DNA of 64,000 bases from Trichoplax adhaerens. Taxonomy: Eukaryota; Placozoa; Uniplacotomia; Trichoplacea; Trichoplacidae. Below, piece after piece: positions 25,301-38,306 of this stretch. A model generated the notes under the pieces. The model was not told the DNA's origin. It saw nothing but the letters and a program-made list of their open reading frames with translations, and did not search any database. Position numbers and translations under genes: made by a program. The stretch covers positions 7,507,684-7,571,683 of the forward strand of contig NW_002060945.1 of assembly GCF_000150275.1 (NCBI RefSeq). The letters are read 5' to 3'. Numbering within the stretch: the first letter of the stretch is position 1; the number at the start of each line of letters is the position of its first letter.

Positions 25301-25982
25301 GCATTACAGTAGACCAGCAACCCTTTCATCCTTTTCAATTTGCATAACCTATTTAGTAGAAGACACAATTTGATGCTATATAATAGCGCATCTACATTGT
25401 CTATATACAGTAGAATAGCAACTCTCATCATTTCAACTTGTATCAGCTGTTTAGTAGAAGACATGATTTGATGCTATGATACTGTATCTACAGTACGTTA
25501 TTGATACACATATTCATTATTTCCAAATTGCATAAGCGATTTCCATGATCTGATGTTATGATACTGCATCTACATTATTGATACATATAACCTGTACAGT
25601 AGAACATAAGCGATTTACAAGATATGATCTGATGTTATGATACTGCATCTACATTACTGATACACATAACCGTACAATAGAACAACAACTCTTTCATTAC
25701 TTTCAAATTGCATAAGCGATTTACAAGATAGGATCTGATGTTATGATACTGCATCTACATTATTAACACCTATCCCGTGCTGCAGAACAACAACTCATTT
25801 ATCATTTCCAATTTGCGTAAGCGATTTGTAAGATATGATTTGATGCTATAATACTGCATCTACATAGCACTTACTCTTCTTAAAGGAGACAATTTCTTCT
25901 TCACAAAATAGCGATAAATGAACCAGCAAAAGAATATCGTAAGTATCCATGACATTGCGCTCGTACTTGCTAGCCAACCCAT
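22388..25982 (-). CDS. Cytochrome P450, microsomal (CYP3/CYP4-clan-like)
   Basis: A haem-thiolate monooxygenase anchored in the endoplasmic reticulum; its substrate cannot be told from sequence. About ten exons run from ATG at 25982 to TAA at 22388. The N-terminus ([10 protein letters not shown] then [15 protein letters not shown]) is a membrane anchor followed by KKK. After it come [36 protein letters not shown] for the C-helix, and the I-helix [18 protein letters not shown] with the acid-Thr-Thr oxygen-binding motif. ExxR is ESLR after LPYLENAIK. The PERF-like motif is FNPDRW and the haem loop is [10 protein letters not shown] with the Cys ligand, followed by ALAEMK. All hallmark residues are present, so it looks functional. 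Intron 1 (about 24865-25880) carries a minisatellite. A plus-strand frame at 22356-22580 is a shadow of the last exon. Confidence 0.93.
25090..25870. repeat. ~105-bp degenerate minisatellite in P450 intron 1
   Basis: Seven or so copies share TTTCCAATTTGCATAAGCG, GATTTGATGCTATG and ATACTGCATCTACATT in the same order at intervals of about 100-110 bp, with local deletions. The array fills most of the first intron and has no coding frame. Confidence 0.8.
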
Positions 25983-26320
25983 AACTTCACACAAGTTTTG
26001 CAGACTTTTTTCGGTAGAGGATAATTTGTGGATCTTGTTGTAGTAGTTTCTAATTATTCTTGCTGCAGTAGATTGAATAGAACCTCAGGAATTCCGTTAA
26101 GAAACATTATAATGACTTCATGATCCATCCAATGAGAGTCAGATCATGTTTTATGCCATCAGCTCCAGCTTGGCTCCTCTCAGCTTAGCAATCACGAAAT
26201 GTTTTGTCAAGCTGATTATACTACTCTACCGTATTACAGCTAACTTCTATTCTTACACTTGTAGTTGCCGCCATCATCTGATGTACTCTGTATGAGCCGC
26301 AATAATGAAATGGGTACCAA
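25983..26320. promoter_or_regulatory. P450 upstream region
   Basis: Short flank between the P450 start and the 348-bp duplication; the promoter presumably lies here. I cannot name specific sites. Confidence 0.3.
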
Positions 26321-27016
26321 CCCTATCATGTCGCTTCGTATACTATTGCATAGCGTAAGAATACTACAAGAATGGAGTTGTCAATGCTCTATCTTCCGAA
26401 TAGCAAAAGTCCACAGGGGAAAATCAAGGATTTAAGTATACATTGCTCTACGATTGCTGCATTTTTATCGAGCTCTAGTCATAGGCTTTAAGCTGTACGC
26501 GTCTATACTCTGATTGAATTCCACCCTTGTATTGCAACTGCATGCTAATAATTTAGTAGCCCTATACTTTCAGCTCCTACATTAGTCTCCAGCGGCAATG
26601 TAAAAATGGACCTCCGACAATTGTTTTACTCTTCTAGCAAGTATAGGATTGACAAGCAAATTGTACAACCCTATCATGTCGCTTCGTATACCATTGCATA
26701 GCGCAAGAATACTACAAGAATGGAGTTGTCAATGCTCTATCTTCCGAATAGCAAAATTCCACAGGGGAAAATCAAGGATTTAAGTATACATTGCTCTACG
26801 ATTGCTGCATTTTTTTCGAGCTCTAGTCATAGGCTTTAAGCTGTACGCGTCTATACTCTGATTGAATTCCACCCTTGTATTGCAACTGCATGCTAATAAT
26901 TTAGTAGCCCTATACTTTCAGCTCCTACATTAGTCTCCAGCGGCAATGTAAAAATGGACCTCCGACAATTGTTTTACTCTTCTAGCAAGTATAGGGTTGA
27001 CAAGCAAATTGTACAA
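26321..27016. repeat. 348-bp tandem duplication, two nearly identical copies
   Basis: Copy one (26321-26668) and copy two (26669-27016) start with CCCTATCATGTCGCTTCG and end with GACAAGCAAATTGTACAA. Only about five single-base differences are seen (for example near 26342/26690 and 26399/26747). The copies abut with no spacer. No open frame spans the unit and there are no terminal inverted repeats, so this reads as a recent simple duplication rather than a transposon. Confidence 0.95.
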
Positions 27017-28815
27017 TCATGATACTAATAATGATATATACGAGTCTATGCTGTATTCAAAATTTAATTTAGTAGGTAATATTGGCAATGGATTGATAAC
27101 GTGTACACATGCAAGGGCGTTCAAGCTATCATGGTTCTGCTTACAACTAAAATTACAGCTAAATAATTTAAAGGAACACGATGATGTCTTGATTGAATAA
27201 ATTGCAGATAATTTAAGATATGATATACAGTATAATGTTCAGACAATATAGTATACCTGGTTTATAGTGCTTGCAATTGGCTTTATAGCCTAGCAAATAC
27301 ACGTAGATACACGAATATGCGTGCAATACATAGCAGGTAGAAATAATTTTGAAGAAAAACTACATTAAAATAACAGATTTTATGGTATATTTTTCCATTC
27401 ATTTGTCGTTTTTATTACTCTATTAAAACCTTTTCCTTAAAATGGCAAATTTAATGGAATATTAAAATACGACCAAAATTTGTTGCATTATTCCATAGCA
27501 ATCGATTTTACGACGTTACTAACAGCGATGGCAGGGTCACTTTTGTGGATTTAAAATTTTCAGTTATAGGATCAAGAGTAAATAATAGTATTATCTATCA
27601 TACGTAGAGTAAAATTAATATGGAAAAGTTATTTGATAGCATATATAGAAATACAGAAACTTTCGTGTTTCAAATACATAACGTACCAACATGGTAAAAT
27701 TTGGCTATTCAATATTGAATATACGAGAACAGTAGAGAATCTGTAAACACTATTTCAATATAAGATAGCAATAGAAAACTTTTTGTTATTGCTACATACC
27801 ACTAAATACTCTACAGACGCAGAGAAACAGAGCGTAGATACTTGAATGCTATTTCAGAGTCAGGCAATAATGAATTAGTAAAAGAAGAGCTTTTTTAGTA
27901 CAGTTACAGTATAACCTAAACTAATGACAATGCAAAACTACATTTTCAGTATCTTATGTCTATACCAACCAGTAGCAGAATTAGGATGTAAATATTGAAG
28001 CAAACGTAAATCTTTTAAGTAAGGCTAATGATAAGTTCATTGCTTCTGATGTAACTAGACTTTAGTTAATCTCATAGTCCAGAACTTTTACAAAAGGATA
28101 CATAGAAATGTGATCAATTTCCGATTTAGCCAATAATTAATGACAGTGTACACAAACGCAACTACTCCTAACATTACATACAGCTTTATAAAAAATATTG
28201 ACAGCTACCTCACGACACGAATTCATTACAATCTAATTATAAGAATTCTACTTTAACATACTTGATGGTACATATTCTACAGCAACAAGTTATAATACAA
28301 TATCTGACTATCACGCTATCATTAATTAATTATCACTTTAATAAACAATTTAACCGTCATATGAGTCTATCTTATGATAAATTCAATCGCGATATCGGAT
28401 ATAAATTTGTAAAAAGTAAAATATATATGAGTCCACTTTATAGATGATCGAGATATTATCCCTTTTCACAGATTTGATAACTGTATTAAGTTACTCGTTA
28501 TTAAAGTAGCTGTTCTTACGTAGATACTGCTTGCTATTTCTCTAGTAAATAGATTGATGAAGAATTTCGATATTCAAGACACGAACAGACTATAGTTTAA
28601 AATATCACTTTTATAATAACATCTTTACGGCTATAGCATATGAAAACAACTTTATCGTTCAATATAACTCGTCATTTTGCAATAGAAATACCTATTAATA
28701 AAAGTAAGGTTCGACTAAACATCATGAAATCATTTCCTAATCGTTGTAATATATCGATTGAAACGAGTAAGACTTATCCTGTATACATTTATTGAATTTG
28801 CTGCATAAAATTTGG
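27017..28815. other. 1.8-kb spacer, no gene seen
   Basis: Uniformly AT-rich sequence downstream of the first dehydrogenase gene. Open frames at 26997-27200 and 28262-28447 are short, lack splice context and have AT-driven composition. I see no array or element. Confidence 0.5.
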
Positions 28816-29876
28816 CTATAAGTTATTTTCTGCAGGCAATGGAATAGTGAAAAATTGACTAAATAAGTAATCACTCCAGCTTGTAGGTAAAAGCGCTATC
28901 AATGCCATTAATTTCGATTCAAAACCAATCAGATAGTGATAGTCTGGTCTGGTCGATAGTAATGCATCGGCAACAGTTTCAGCAACCAAATTTAAATCCG
29001 ATGAAGCTTGCTGAACATAAATTCGAATATCCTCTAGTACTAAAAGATCAATAGTCAATGTTATGCATTATAATAATTGTAATTATATCACTACCGTCAT
29101 GATAGTATGTTGAACTTACGTTTATTGACATATTCTTCACTATAAAATTTTTTGGTTTGATCGTCCAAGTTGTTGTATAACTGGAGAGTCTCTCTTTCAA
29201 GAGCACCACCACAAATCATATTGGTTCTAAAGTAGCCAGGCTCAACTGTATGCACTGTGACACCAAAATACTTCATTTCACGGCGTAAAGCATCGGAGAA
29301 TGCCATTAAGCCGTACTTGGAGATACTGTAAGCACTGCAACCAGCAGTGGATATACGACCTAGAATACTACCAATATTGACAATTCTACCGCGTGATTTT
29401 TTAACCAGTGGTAAGAAAGCTGTTGTGATGGCTACTGAGCCGAACAAGTTGACTTCTGTTACTTTCTTATAACGTTCAATGGGTACCCATTCGATTAATC
29501 CACTGCCAGATACACCAGCATTATTGACAATACCCCATAAGCCTTGATCATCAGGCAATGTTTGCGTTACGATTTGAACAGCTCTTGCAATATCCTCTGC
29601 ATTAGTGATATCCAGCATGAACGGATGAAGACGTTTGGTTGCTATTTTACGCAATCCATCGATGCCACGTTGAGTTAAGCATCCTGCAAATACATAACAT
29701 CCTAATTGGTCCAGTTTTAAAGCAGTAAGTCGGCCAAAACCAGAGTCACATCCAGTCACCAAGACAAACTTGTCAGTCGCTTGGATCTTGCCATTCGTTG
29801 AATAACGGAAGATTTTATAAGCTATAATAGCAGTGAGAAGGGCAATAAAAGTATACAATATGAATGTCATGATCAT
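28816..29876 (-). CDS. Short-chain dehydrogenase, RDH/HSD17B6-like (SDR9C type), copy 1
   Basis: A membrane-anchored NAD(P)-dependent oxidoreductase related to retinol dehydrogenases RDH5/RDH16 and HSD17B6; the substrate is probably a retinoid or steroid-like alcohol, but this is inferred. Two exons, 29120-29876 and 28816-29039, total 981 nt (326 residues). The N-terminal segment FILYTFIALLTAIIAY is a membrane anchor. The cofactor motif is VTGCDSGFGR, followed by VFAGCLTQ, LDIT and NNAG. The catalytic Ser lies in VNIGSILGR and the Tyr/Lys pair in YSISK. The VEPGYFRTNM segment is typical of the family. The 80-bp intron is phase 1. A paralogue with the same architecture lies at 38.3-39.7 kb, beyond CCDC93. 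Confidence 0.95.
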
Positions 29877-30689
29877 ATTCGTAGATGTTGACTACAATAG
29901 TGTGTCTCTACTATCGATAGTTCTACTTGAGGTTATGGACAGCTCCGTCGTCATTAATTAGAAACTGGGAATGCATGAACGTCTATTTTACGTCGTTTGA
30001 AGACGTCTTTTGTGCCCCGACCTCGTCACTACCGATGGCAAGCTAATTCACCATTGGTTAGGATCCTTCACCGGCAATATTAATAAAGCAGTACACAAGA
30101 TCGTGTGGTCAATCAAGATTAATAATCCAACCGTATTCGATAGTTGCTTACACCTATTGCTATCGTAAGCATGATGGGTTTAAAAGTTCGATAGTTGTAC
30201 AACCTGCAGACAGTCTTCCTAGGGCAAGTTGATTGTGGATTAAAAGTTGGAGATCGGTGTGCAAAATCCACTGCTGCAAGCCTAGCAATGATCTTGTAGC
30301 AGATGAAAGATGACAAACAAGCGTATTCAGTATTGAAGTACAACAGTAACTACACACCTTTCCTACGCTAATAAGCCATTTGTCAGGCTCATCAATGATA
30401 CTAATGATTAATTAATTCATGAATAAGGGAGTAATAAGAAGCTCGAGCAATGGCAAGACTTCGATGATGGCAACGCAAAAGGTAGATCAAGATGATGAAA
30501 AAACGAGAATTAATGCAACCCCCTAACTAGGCCACCGTCGCAGTCAGATAGCAAGTATGCTCACTACTGATAGAGCACTCTAATAGTCATCATGCGATGT
30601 CTACAATTTCAATCAACTGAGTCGTGTCTAGCACAACTTAGCGATTTCACTCATATCCTTACTACAGATTGAAACACTTAGTAGTAGTA
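29877..30689. promoter_or_regulatory. Upstream flank of dehydrogenase copy 1
   Basis: About 800 bp with no coding exon. Overlapping minus-strand frames at 30119-30357 are mutually exclusive and show no family features. The promoter of the dehydrogenase should lie near 29880-30000. Confidence 0.35.
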
Positions 30690-31500
30690 ACGGACTGAGA
30701 GACTGACAGACTCGTGGTCTCCATACTGAATCATGGCTTGAGTAAAGCTTGAATCATAGCGATGGACCGAATGACTGACAGACTCGTGGTCTCCATACTG
30801 AATACTGAATCAAAGTCCAGTAATCGATGATTTCATCCACTTACTTTCTACAGATTGAAACACTTAGTTGTGATGGACAGAGCGACGGACTCTTGCTATC
30901 GGAGACTTTCGAATCATGCCTTGAGTAACTACAGTACATAGCGATGGACCGAATGACTGACAGACTCGTGGTCTCCATACTGAATCCTGAATCATAGTCC
31001 AGTAATCAATGATTTCAGTCACTTACTTTCTACAGATTGAAACACTTAGTTGTGATGGACAGAGCGACGGACTCTTGCTATCGGAGACTTTCGAATCATG
31101 CCTTGAGTAACTACTGTAAAGCTTGAATCATAGCGATGGACCGAACGACTGACAGACTCGTGACATCAATACTGAATTTGAATCATGAACGGGCGATGTA
31201 TGATTTCAATCGCTCACTCGCTACGGATCGAAACACTTAGTTGTGATGGACAGAGTGACGGACTCTTGATATCGATACTCAATCATAGTATAGTGATTAG
31301 TGATTTCACTGCGGTCATGGACTGAAGATTGACTTATACTTAGTACAGGATGTAGTAGCGATGGACTGAGCGACTGACAGACTGGTGGCATCGATACTGA
31401 ATCTAAATTATGAAATGGTGATGAATGGTTTCACTCGCTCGCTTACTGCAGATTGCAACACTTAGCTGTCATGGAACCTGCGACTGACTGACTCGTGACT
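30690..31500. repeat. ~182-bp minisatellite between dehydrogenase copy 1 and CCDC93
   Basis: Units share GACTGACAGACTCGTGG, CTTACTTTCTACAGATTG and GGACAGAGCGACGGACTC. The word containing CACTTACTTTCTACAG recurs at about 30837 and 31019, giving a period near 182 bp. Roughly four to five copies are present, and the right-hand ones are shortened. No coding frame. Confidence 0.85.
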
Positions 31501-31795
31501 GCGAGCCAATGGCCCGGCTCGGTCCGGTCCGGTCCAGCCCATACTGGCCATAAGTCTACAGTGTACAGTATGCTGTACTGTACTCAATACAGTACTTACT
31601 ACTATGCTCTTTCCAGCGCATATTCATGCCCCAAGTTACTATAGCAATTGCTAGAGAAGCAGCACAGATTTGGCAAAGCAATCCCAATCCAGTTGGAGTT
31701 ACTTTTTAATTCAACACCATTCTAGTTTCAATCTTAGCCAAGTATTGCTCACTTTTAACGGGCGATAGTATAGCTTTAGTTGGTGCCACGGCAAG
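31501..31795. promoter_or_regulatory. Probable CCDC93 promoter region
   Basis: Directly upstream of the CCDC93 start. It contains a short GC-rich run with tandem CGGTC words (about 31516-31540), then a TGTAC-type palindromic patch (31555-31595), then about 200 bp of ordinary sequence. No TATA box is obvious. Confidence 0.35.
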
Positions 31796-34700
31796 ATGTC
31801 TACTTCTGTATTTTCTCGGCTTACTTCAGCCGCATTTAGTGATGCGGATAAGGACCAGTTCCAAAAGGTAAAACCTCTTGCTTTGCTGGCTCATCTTGAT
31901 GTCTTGCTGCTGCTGTAGCCATGCAGAAAAATAAAGCTGCTTTTCTTCATCTCTCTCGTTTCTAGGCTGATATTAGAACGGATGAGGAGCAACAAGTTAA
32001 ATTAGATGATACAATGCAGTTGCTTATTGCTGCTGGATACTTTCGTGCTCGTATTAAGGGCCTCTCGCCTTTTGATAAGGTCAGACAAATAGGATGCATA
32101 ATGGATTGAAATCTTCTCTACTTTAGCGTGGCATCCATGTCATACATAAAGTCTGATATTATTTTCTTCCTTTATTTTAAAAACGTATTCGATAATGGAA
32201 TAATAGACTGTAGGTGGAATGACTTGGTGTATTACCTCCAGTAACTTTGATATCGATGTCGACTTGTTATACCAAGAGAATTCTACAATTGGGCAGAAGA
32301 TGTAAGAATTGCCAGTGTAATTAGGAGATGGCGATTGTGTTGTGTACACTTATCATGATTCCTAAACAGAAGACTCTGTTACATCTTGTTAGTCTTTAAT
32401 ACGACAATAATGAAATGGAAGTCCATAGAGATTGATCATAAACAGAATACCCAATTTGATTTAGTTAGTTTCCACTGCAATGATGGAATTGAAGTCTATG
32501 AAGATCGATCATTGCAGATAGATATGAAAGTAATCAACGATGAGTACACTATTCTATGACGCTTTACTATCAATTAGATAGAATACCCAATTTTAACCTT
32601 GTTAGTCTTCATTAAAATTATGAAATTAAAGTCTATAAGGATTGACTAGTGACGGTGGACATGAACGTAATAAACTAAACTATCCTATTATATTTTACTG
32701 GCAAGGTTGAACGTTAACATTGACACCAGCCATGATAAATGGACTGTATAGCCGATTCAATCTTGTTATTCTTGACTACAGTAATAAAATTATAGTTTAA
32801 GAGGATTGATCAGTACAACTTGACGTAAAGTAATCCACTTTACTATCCAGTTACATTTTTACTATCAATGGATTCGCTAGTCAGGATACGCAGATGATAT
32901 ACCGGAATCAATCTTGTTATTCTTTACGACCATACAGTGATAAAGTTAAAGTTCATATGGATTAAATAGTACAGATTGACATGCAAATAATAAAATAAAT
33001 TATCTTATTGTATTTCACTATCAAGTTTTACCTTGAATAGTTGCGCTTGTCAAACAAATAGACCGTATATCCGATTCGATTTGATTATTTCTTTTTACTA
33101 CAGTGCAGTAATGAAAGCTAAAGTTCATGAGGATTGATACGTAAATAATCAATTACGAATACCATCAAATTGTATTTATCTCGAAATTTTAGAGCATTAA
33201 CTGAGAAGATTGTTGCCGTCTTACCAAAGATGAAGTGCCCCTATCGTATTGAACCTCATCAAATTCAAGGTCTTGATTTTATACATATATACCCAGTTGT
33301 TCAGGTTTGTCAGCTAGAAACTGTGATGATTGTGTAACGTTTTTGTCAACAAGATGCAAAAAATTTTAGGTGCTATCTTGTTGAAAAGTACTAAGTTTAG
33401 ACTATAATTATAGTGGTTGGTAAAACAAGCTTTAGAAACGCGTCAAGAGACTGGTAATGTTACTAGAAAGATTTCTGAGCTCAACTTCGCAAAGTCTTAC
33501 CGTGCACCTGAGGTAGAAAATTTTAGCTATCACTGCTTCAACTTTATCCATAGCTTATGGCTAATTTATCCATATTTTATCGTCATTACTTAAATACTAC
33601 TATTGCTCGCAATGATAACCTTTAATTTTCCTTAAAATGTTCTATCACACATAATAGGATGATCAATATGCCGATAAGAAAGAAGGAATTTCTAAAGGAT
33701 TAAAAACAGTCATGGTAATTAAGCACATAAATATTTTGTGATACTCACAATAACTATACAGTATACTCTTGTCTTAATAATGTTATTAACATCAACTGCG
33801 AATTGAATATCCTATCTGCTGCTATTTGAAGGATAACTATAGACCAAATCGTAGATTTCGTCGATCAGACAGCAAAGCAGTCGCACAATTAGATGAACCA
33901 ACTCGTATTCAATCGACTTTGTTAGAGTACGGCATGTAAGTGCTTGTTTATCTATCTTCAATTTTTTCATATTGAATCATACAAATACAACGACACAATA
34001 AGAATTAGTCGGATCTCTGTACCCATTAATACTTTATAAATCGTTTTAAAATTAGAATGTTGTTATATTTATTAGGAAATTTGGTGCAGCTCCTAAATCC
34101 AAAAGTGAGGACGAGACGGTAAGGAAATGAAACATGTTAAATGTTCTATACTGTTTAGGCTAAGCAAGGATAGGTATATGCACGGTAAACTTATTGATTC
34201 TTGTTAATTCTTGATAATATAGGAGCAAAGTGAAGTTGCAAAAAAAGCTTCTGCCGTTAGCTCAGCAGTTAAAGCGGCTGCCGGTAAAGAAGTTAATGAT
34301 GATGAAGAGGAAGTTGTTGATGAAGTGAGTATAGGATGTTTTTAAGGTCATTCTATAATACTATAATGTAACATTTATTTACGAATCATGTTACGACATT
34401 CAGTATATTATATAATTATCACAGATATAGTAATTATTAAAATTAGTTGGGAAACAGAAAGGAAATTATCTTTTCATGCATATTTTACGATAATCGTACG
34501 TGCAGTTACTGTAACTATTGGTGTATTAAAATTATAGAAAGAAATCTCACGAATAATGAATGATATGTCTGCAGCCGCTGGTGCTGAGGTAAGTGTATTA
34601 TACTACCTAAGTTAAACTTTGCATTGATACGCATTACTAACACTACACTGTAATGATACGGTGTGTTAGTTTTTGGTAATTGTTCTATAGAGTATCCTGG

Positions 34701-36801
34701 AAATACCCAGTTGATATTATAAAACTTTTCTATACTTGATAAACAAGTTGAGAACGTAAGATATTCTTTACGTTTGTTTAGGCTACGGTCTCATCAAGTC
34801 TAGTTGGATCAATCGTAGGATTACAGTCGGAAGAAATTCAAAATATATCCTCTGAGTATGCTGGAAAGGTACATAGATAAAAGTCACAGTATTTTTTTGA
34901 TACAGTTACAACCTTACTAATATTATTAACTTATATATTTCAGCAAATTGATATTGGCCGTGATGAAAAGTCAGGACAAGTGAGAGGCCTAGAATCCCAT
35001 AAGAGAATTGTTGAGAATCTATCAAAGCAGATTGCATCAGAAGAACAAAACTTTTCAGTGGTACATGTCATGCAAAACTTACGATATTTTATATTCATTA
35101 TGTAGTAGTAATTGCTTTAATCGGTATAAATGTAGGTAAGTCAAAAACACAACCAATTGGAAACACAACTAGCAGAAAAGCAGCAAAGTTTGGCAGAGGT
35201 ATTTGACATCATCATTTTCTCAACACTAACAATAAGATAATAGAATTACCTTTATTTTTCTTATAGTATCAAACAAAGAAGGAAAAGTACGTTAGCGAAA
35301 TAGAGGAATTCAATGAGATCGAAAAGTCTGGCGAAAATGCTAGGTAAAGTTGAACGATCTTTCATTATTGTTTGCTGCTTCACCGATTTGCCTTTGATTC
35401 TTTTATAAGTATAAATCTTGTATCCCTTTTTATATTTGTTTACAGCCTGTTGGTAACGTTGCAAGACCTTGTACTTCAAAATGAGACATTAAAAAAGCAA
35501 GAACAACAATTTAAGAGTTTCTGCAAGGTAAGGCTAAAGCCCAATGCTAGTGATGTAACTTTTAGCGAATACATGCAATTTATCCAAATGTATAGTAAGA
35601 TAAATGATTTTACATTTAGGACGAGATCATTCGTCTCCAAGAAATGATTAATAATCTGAAAGACGAAGAAGAAGATAATTTAAGCTTGGACAAAGAGAAG
35701 TCACATTTAGTAGAAAAACAATATACTGCCGATAAAGAGAAATTCAATAAAATAAAATTATTCCTTGTATGCTATACTATTATTTTGGCCAAAATATAAA
35801 TATAAACGGTCAATTATTCATTATTGTCCTTGTTACTGATCTTCTATTATTATCCTTTGTTAAGGCTGGTAGAAATCGTGAAATTGCTTCAGTTCAGCGA
35901 AAAATTGATGAAGTTCCAACAAGAGCTGAACTTACTCAATATCAGAAACGTTTCGTGGAACTATATAATCAAGGTTTGAGATTGTTTCCTATTTCGTATA
36001 TGTTACGTGAGGTAGCGCACTTTAAGCCACCTTCCTTTGTTATTATTCCACAGTCGCAACTACATTAACCGAAACGAAGCAATATTTTACCTTGTATAAT
36101 ACTCTGGATGATACAAAGTTATACCTATCGAAAGAGGTATAAAACTTTTCCAGTGCTAATATTTTTACTGCTAACAATCGCGATAGACAAAGATCGATTT
36201 ATTGACAAGGAATCATTTAATTTTCTACTTTACTCATTAGGTCAGCCTGCTGAACTCGATCCATGATAACTTTCAACAGTAAGTCCATATACACTCTAAA
36301 GTTAAAATATTTTGACAAGAATTCTGTTTTAACCCAAATTAATATTCTTTCCTTGCGAATTATTTTATGAAAGGGCCATGGCTTCTGCCGCTAATAAAGA
36401 GCAGTTTCTGAAACAGTTGGAACAGATCGTGAGCGGAATCACCCAAAATAGAACAAAGGTTAATAGTTTTACCTAGAAATGTTCTTCAGTCGTATCGTTT
36501 TTTGTAATGATCATTTTGATCCATTGGATTATAATGATTTTTTTTGCAGGCCGAAAAGAAAAGAGCTAATGAGAAAATGCGTAGAGATGAGCTTACTGAT
36601 CGATACTTAGATTTAGTCGATAAACAAAGATTGTACATAAAGACTGTTAAAGCTTTTACCGAGGTATTTATTGATTTGTTGTCAATTGTTGTATATACAT
36701 CTCAATGCAGGCTATGTAATATTCAGCTTACGATCTGATTTTGTACTTTAAAGGAATGCAAGAAGAATGAAATACTAACTGCAAAATTGGAAAGAAGATA
36801 G
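31796..36801 (+). CDS. CCDC93: Coiled-coil domain protein 93 (CCC complex)
   Basis: CCDC93 joins COMMD proteins and CCDC22 in the CCC complex, which works with retriever and WASH on endosomes to recycle membrane proteins. About 22 exons run from ATG at 31796 to TAG at 36801. The N-terminal NN-CH-like domain is well conserved with human: [42 protein letters not shown] and [18 protein letters not shown]. The C-terminal coiled coil carries [61 protein letters not shown] and [13 protein letters not shown]. The middle linker ([17 protein letters not shown]) is acidic and diverged. Most introns are 60-200 bp; intron 3 (about 32305-33190) is the longest and carries repeats. The last residues, AKLERR, replace the Lys-rich human tail. 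Confidence 0.97.
32350..33180. repeat. Degenerate ~135-170-bp repeats in CCDC93 intron 3
   Basis: About five to six diverged copies share a core resembling GATTCAATCTTGTTATTC, then AATGAAATTAAAGTC-like and GGATTGATC-like words. Equivalent points are near 32449, 32583, 32756, 32905 and 33079. The array expands an otherwise compact intron. Confidence 0.7.
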
Positions 36802-38306
36802 ATTTTACTAAACTTGATTTGTTTATATTGATGAAATGTATCCTATACAGTATGTGAATAATTCAATGTGCACGTAAAATATTAAATACTGTAGTCATTC
36901 TAACTACCGTTTACCATTTTTGAACTGATATTAGAATATGTTATGTTTGATATGACCTATTTCCGGTACATTTTGCTACTATCGAGTTTAGGGCATGAAT
37001 CTTAATTCGGTAATAAAATTTATTTTGGTTGAATCATTTTGTGTACTTAATTGGTTGTCGTTTGAAAATATTTTCGTCAATTTACTCTAAATGTCCTGTA
37101 TTCTTTAAGAGCACTTGAACGAATCGAGCTTGTCGGCTAATAATATTATCCAATACCGATGGTTCTCAAATATACTTAAATGCCATTTGAAGGTTATATG
37201 ATACTGTCCTAAAGACTATAGTTTATTTACTACTAAGATAAAGCTGTTTGCAGTTATTATTACCAGTAATACAGTAAGTAATGCCCTAAATGCTACCTTA
37301 ACGGCTCAGAATCATAATTTATGGATTTACGTTGTGTCCTTGCAGCGCGAATAACGGCATATTATTATTTTCTAACCAAAGTCTACCGAACCATAACTAA
37401 TTGGATTTTGTTTACTACAAAATATGTTTAACGTGAAGTAAAATTTAAAAAGCTGTTTACCTGAAGAACTTGCGGTCATTGAAGTTATTTGTAGCCTTTC
37501 TGGCTCTAAGATTGTCTTGCTATACACAGAACCAGTAGCGATTATCGTTACGTTATTAGAAGAGTTCGAAATTGGTATCAAAAGCAATCGCAGATAAATT
37601 CGTTTATAACAGTTTCATTGTTACATTAACCGTACTAACTGCGAGAGTAAAAAAGCAACATCTTTCTCGTACAGTGCATTTGCAGCCTTAAAAGTTAACA
37701 TCAGTGCTAGGATAAAGAGCTACCACAACAAAGAAGACTTGTAAGTAAAATATAGCAACAACAAAAATAATTGCGACGGCAGATACGAAAATTACAAAGT
37801 AAATGAATAGGAAAGGCGATACCATAAACTTACTCGTATGTTGCTACCATTAAAATTACTTGTATGGCTTTGAAAATTGAGCAAAGCTTTCAAAGTATGC
37901 AACTAATGAAGATCATGAAAACGATATAATAAACTATTACTGTAAATATTCTTTTACTGTCGCCGACCGGTACATCCAAGTTAAAATGAGGCTTTTACAT
38001 AAATTGTAATTATGCTATGAAATAGAAATAACAGCTATACATACATCTAAATAATGGGCAGAGTCATTAATATCATTGATGACGTATTATATTTTTATAT
38101 TACGAAATAGAAATCTCCAAAGGAGAGAACAGAACGTGTTAGAATAGTATATCTAAATGTTATACTTTTAAGCTAATCATTATCAATTGCACTGGCTCAT
38201 TTTATTGACTGGCTAGCCGTTCGGGGCTTTGAGGGAATTGCATATGCATATCAATTTATGTAGAGTGATAAACTGTTTTTAACACTTGTTACAAAGGTAG
38301 GAGATA
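36802..38306. other. Spacer with weak minus-strand candidate exons
   Basis: The first 400 bp is probably the CCDC93 3' untranslated region. On the minus strand three pieces have some exon character. A 46-codon frame near 37835-37695 starts MVSPFLFIYFVIFV and is almost entirely hydrophobic. A frame at 37464-37600 (NVTIIATGSVYSK, then TASSSG) has a GTAAAC donor. A short piece near 37316-37365 (PLFALQGHN) has AG before it and a GTAAAT after it. I could not join them into one convincing gene and recognise no family. Confidence 0.2.

Noticed and set aside
26321-27016. The 348-bp pair as the two LTRs of a retrotransposon
   Set aside because: The copies are directly adjacent with nothing between them, and they lack TG...CA ends and target duplications.
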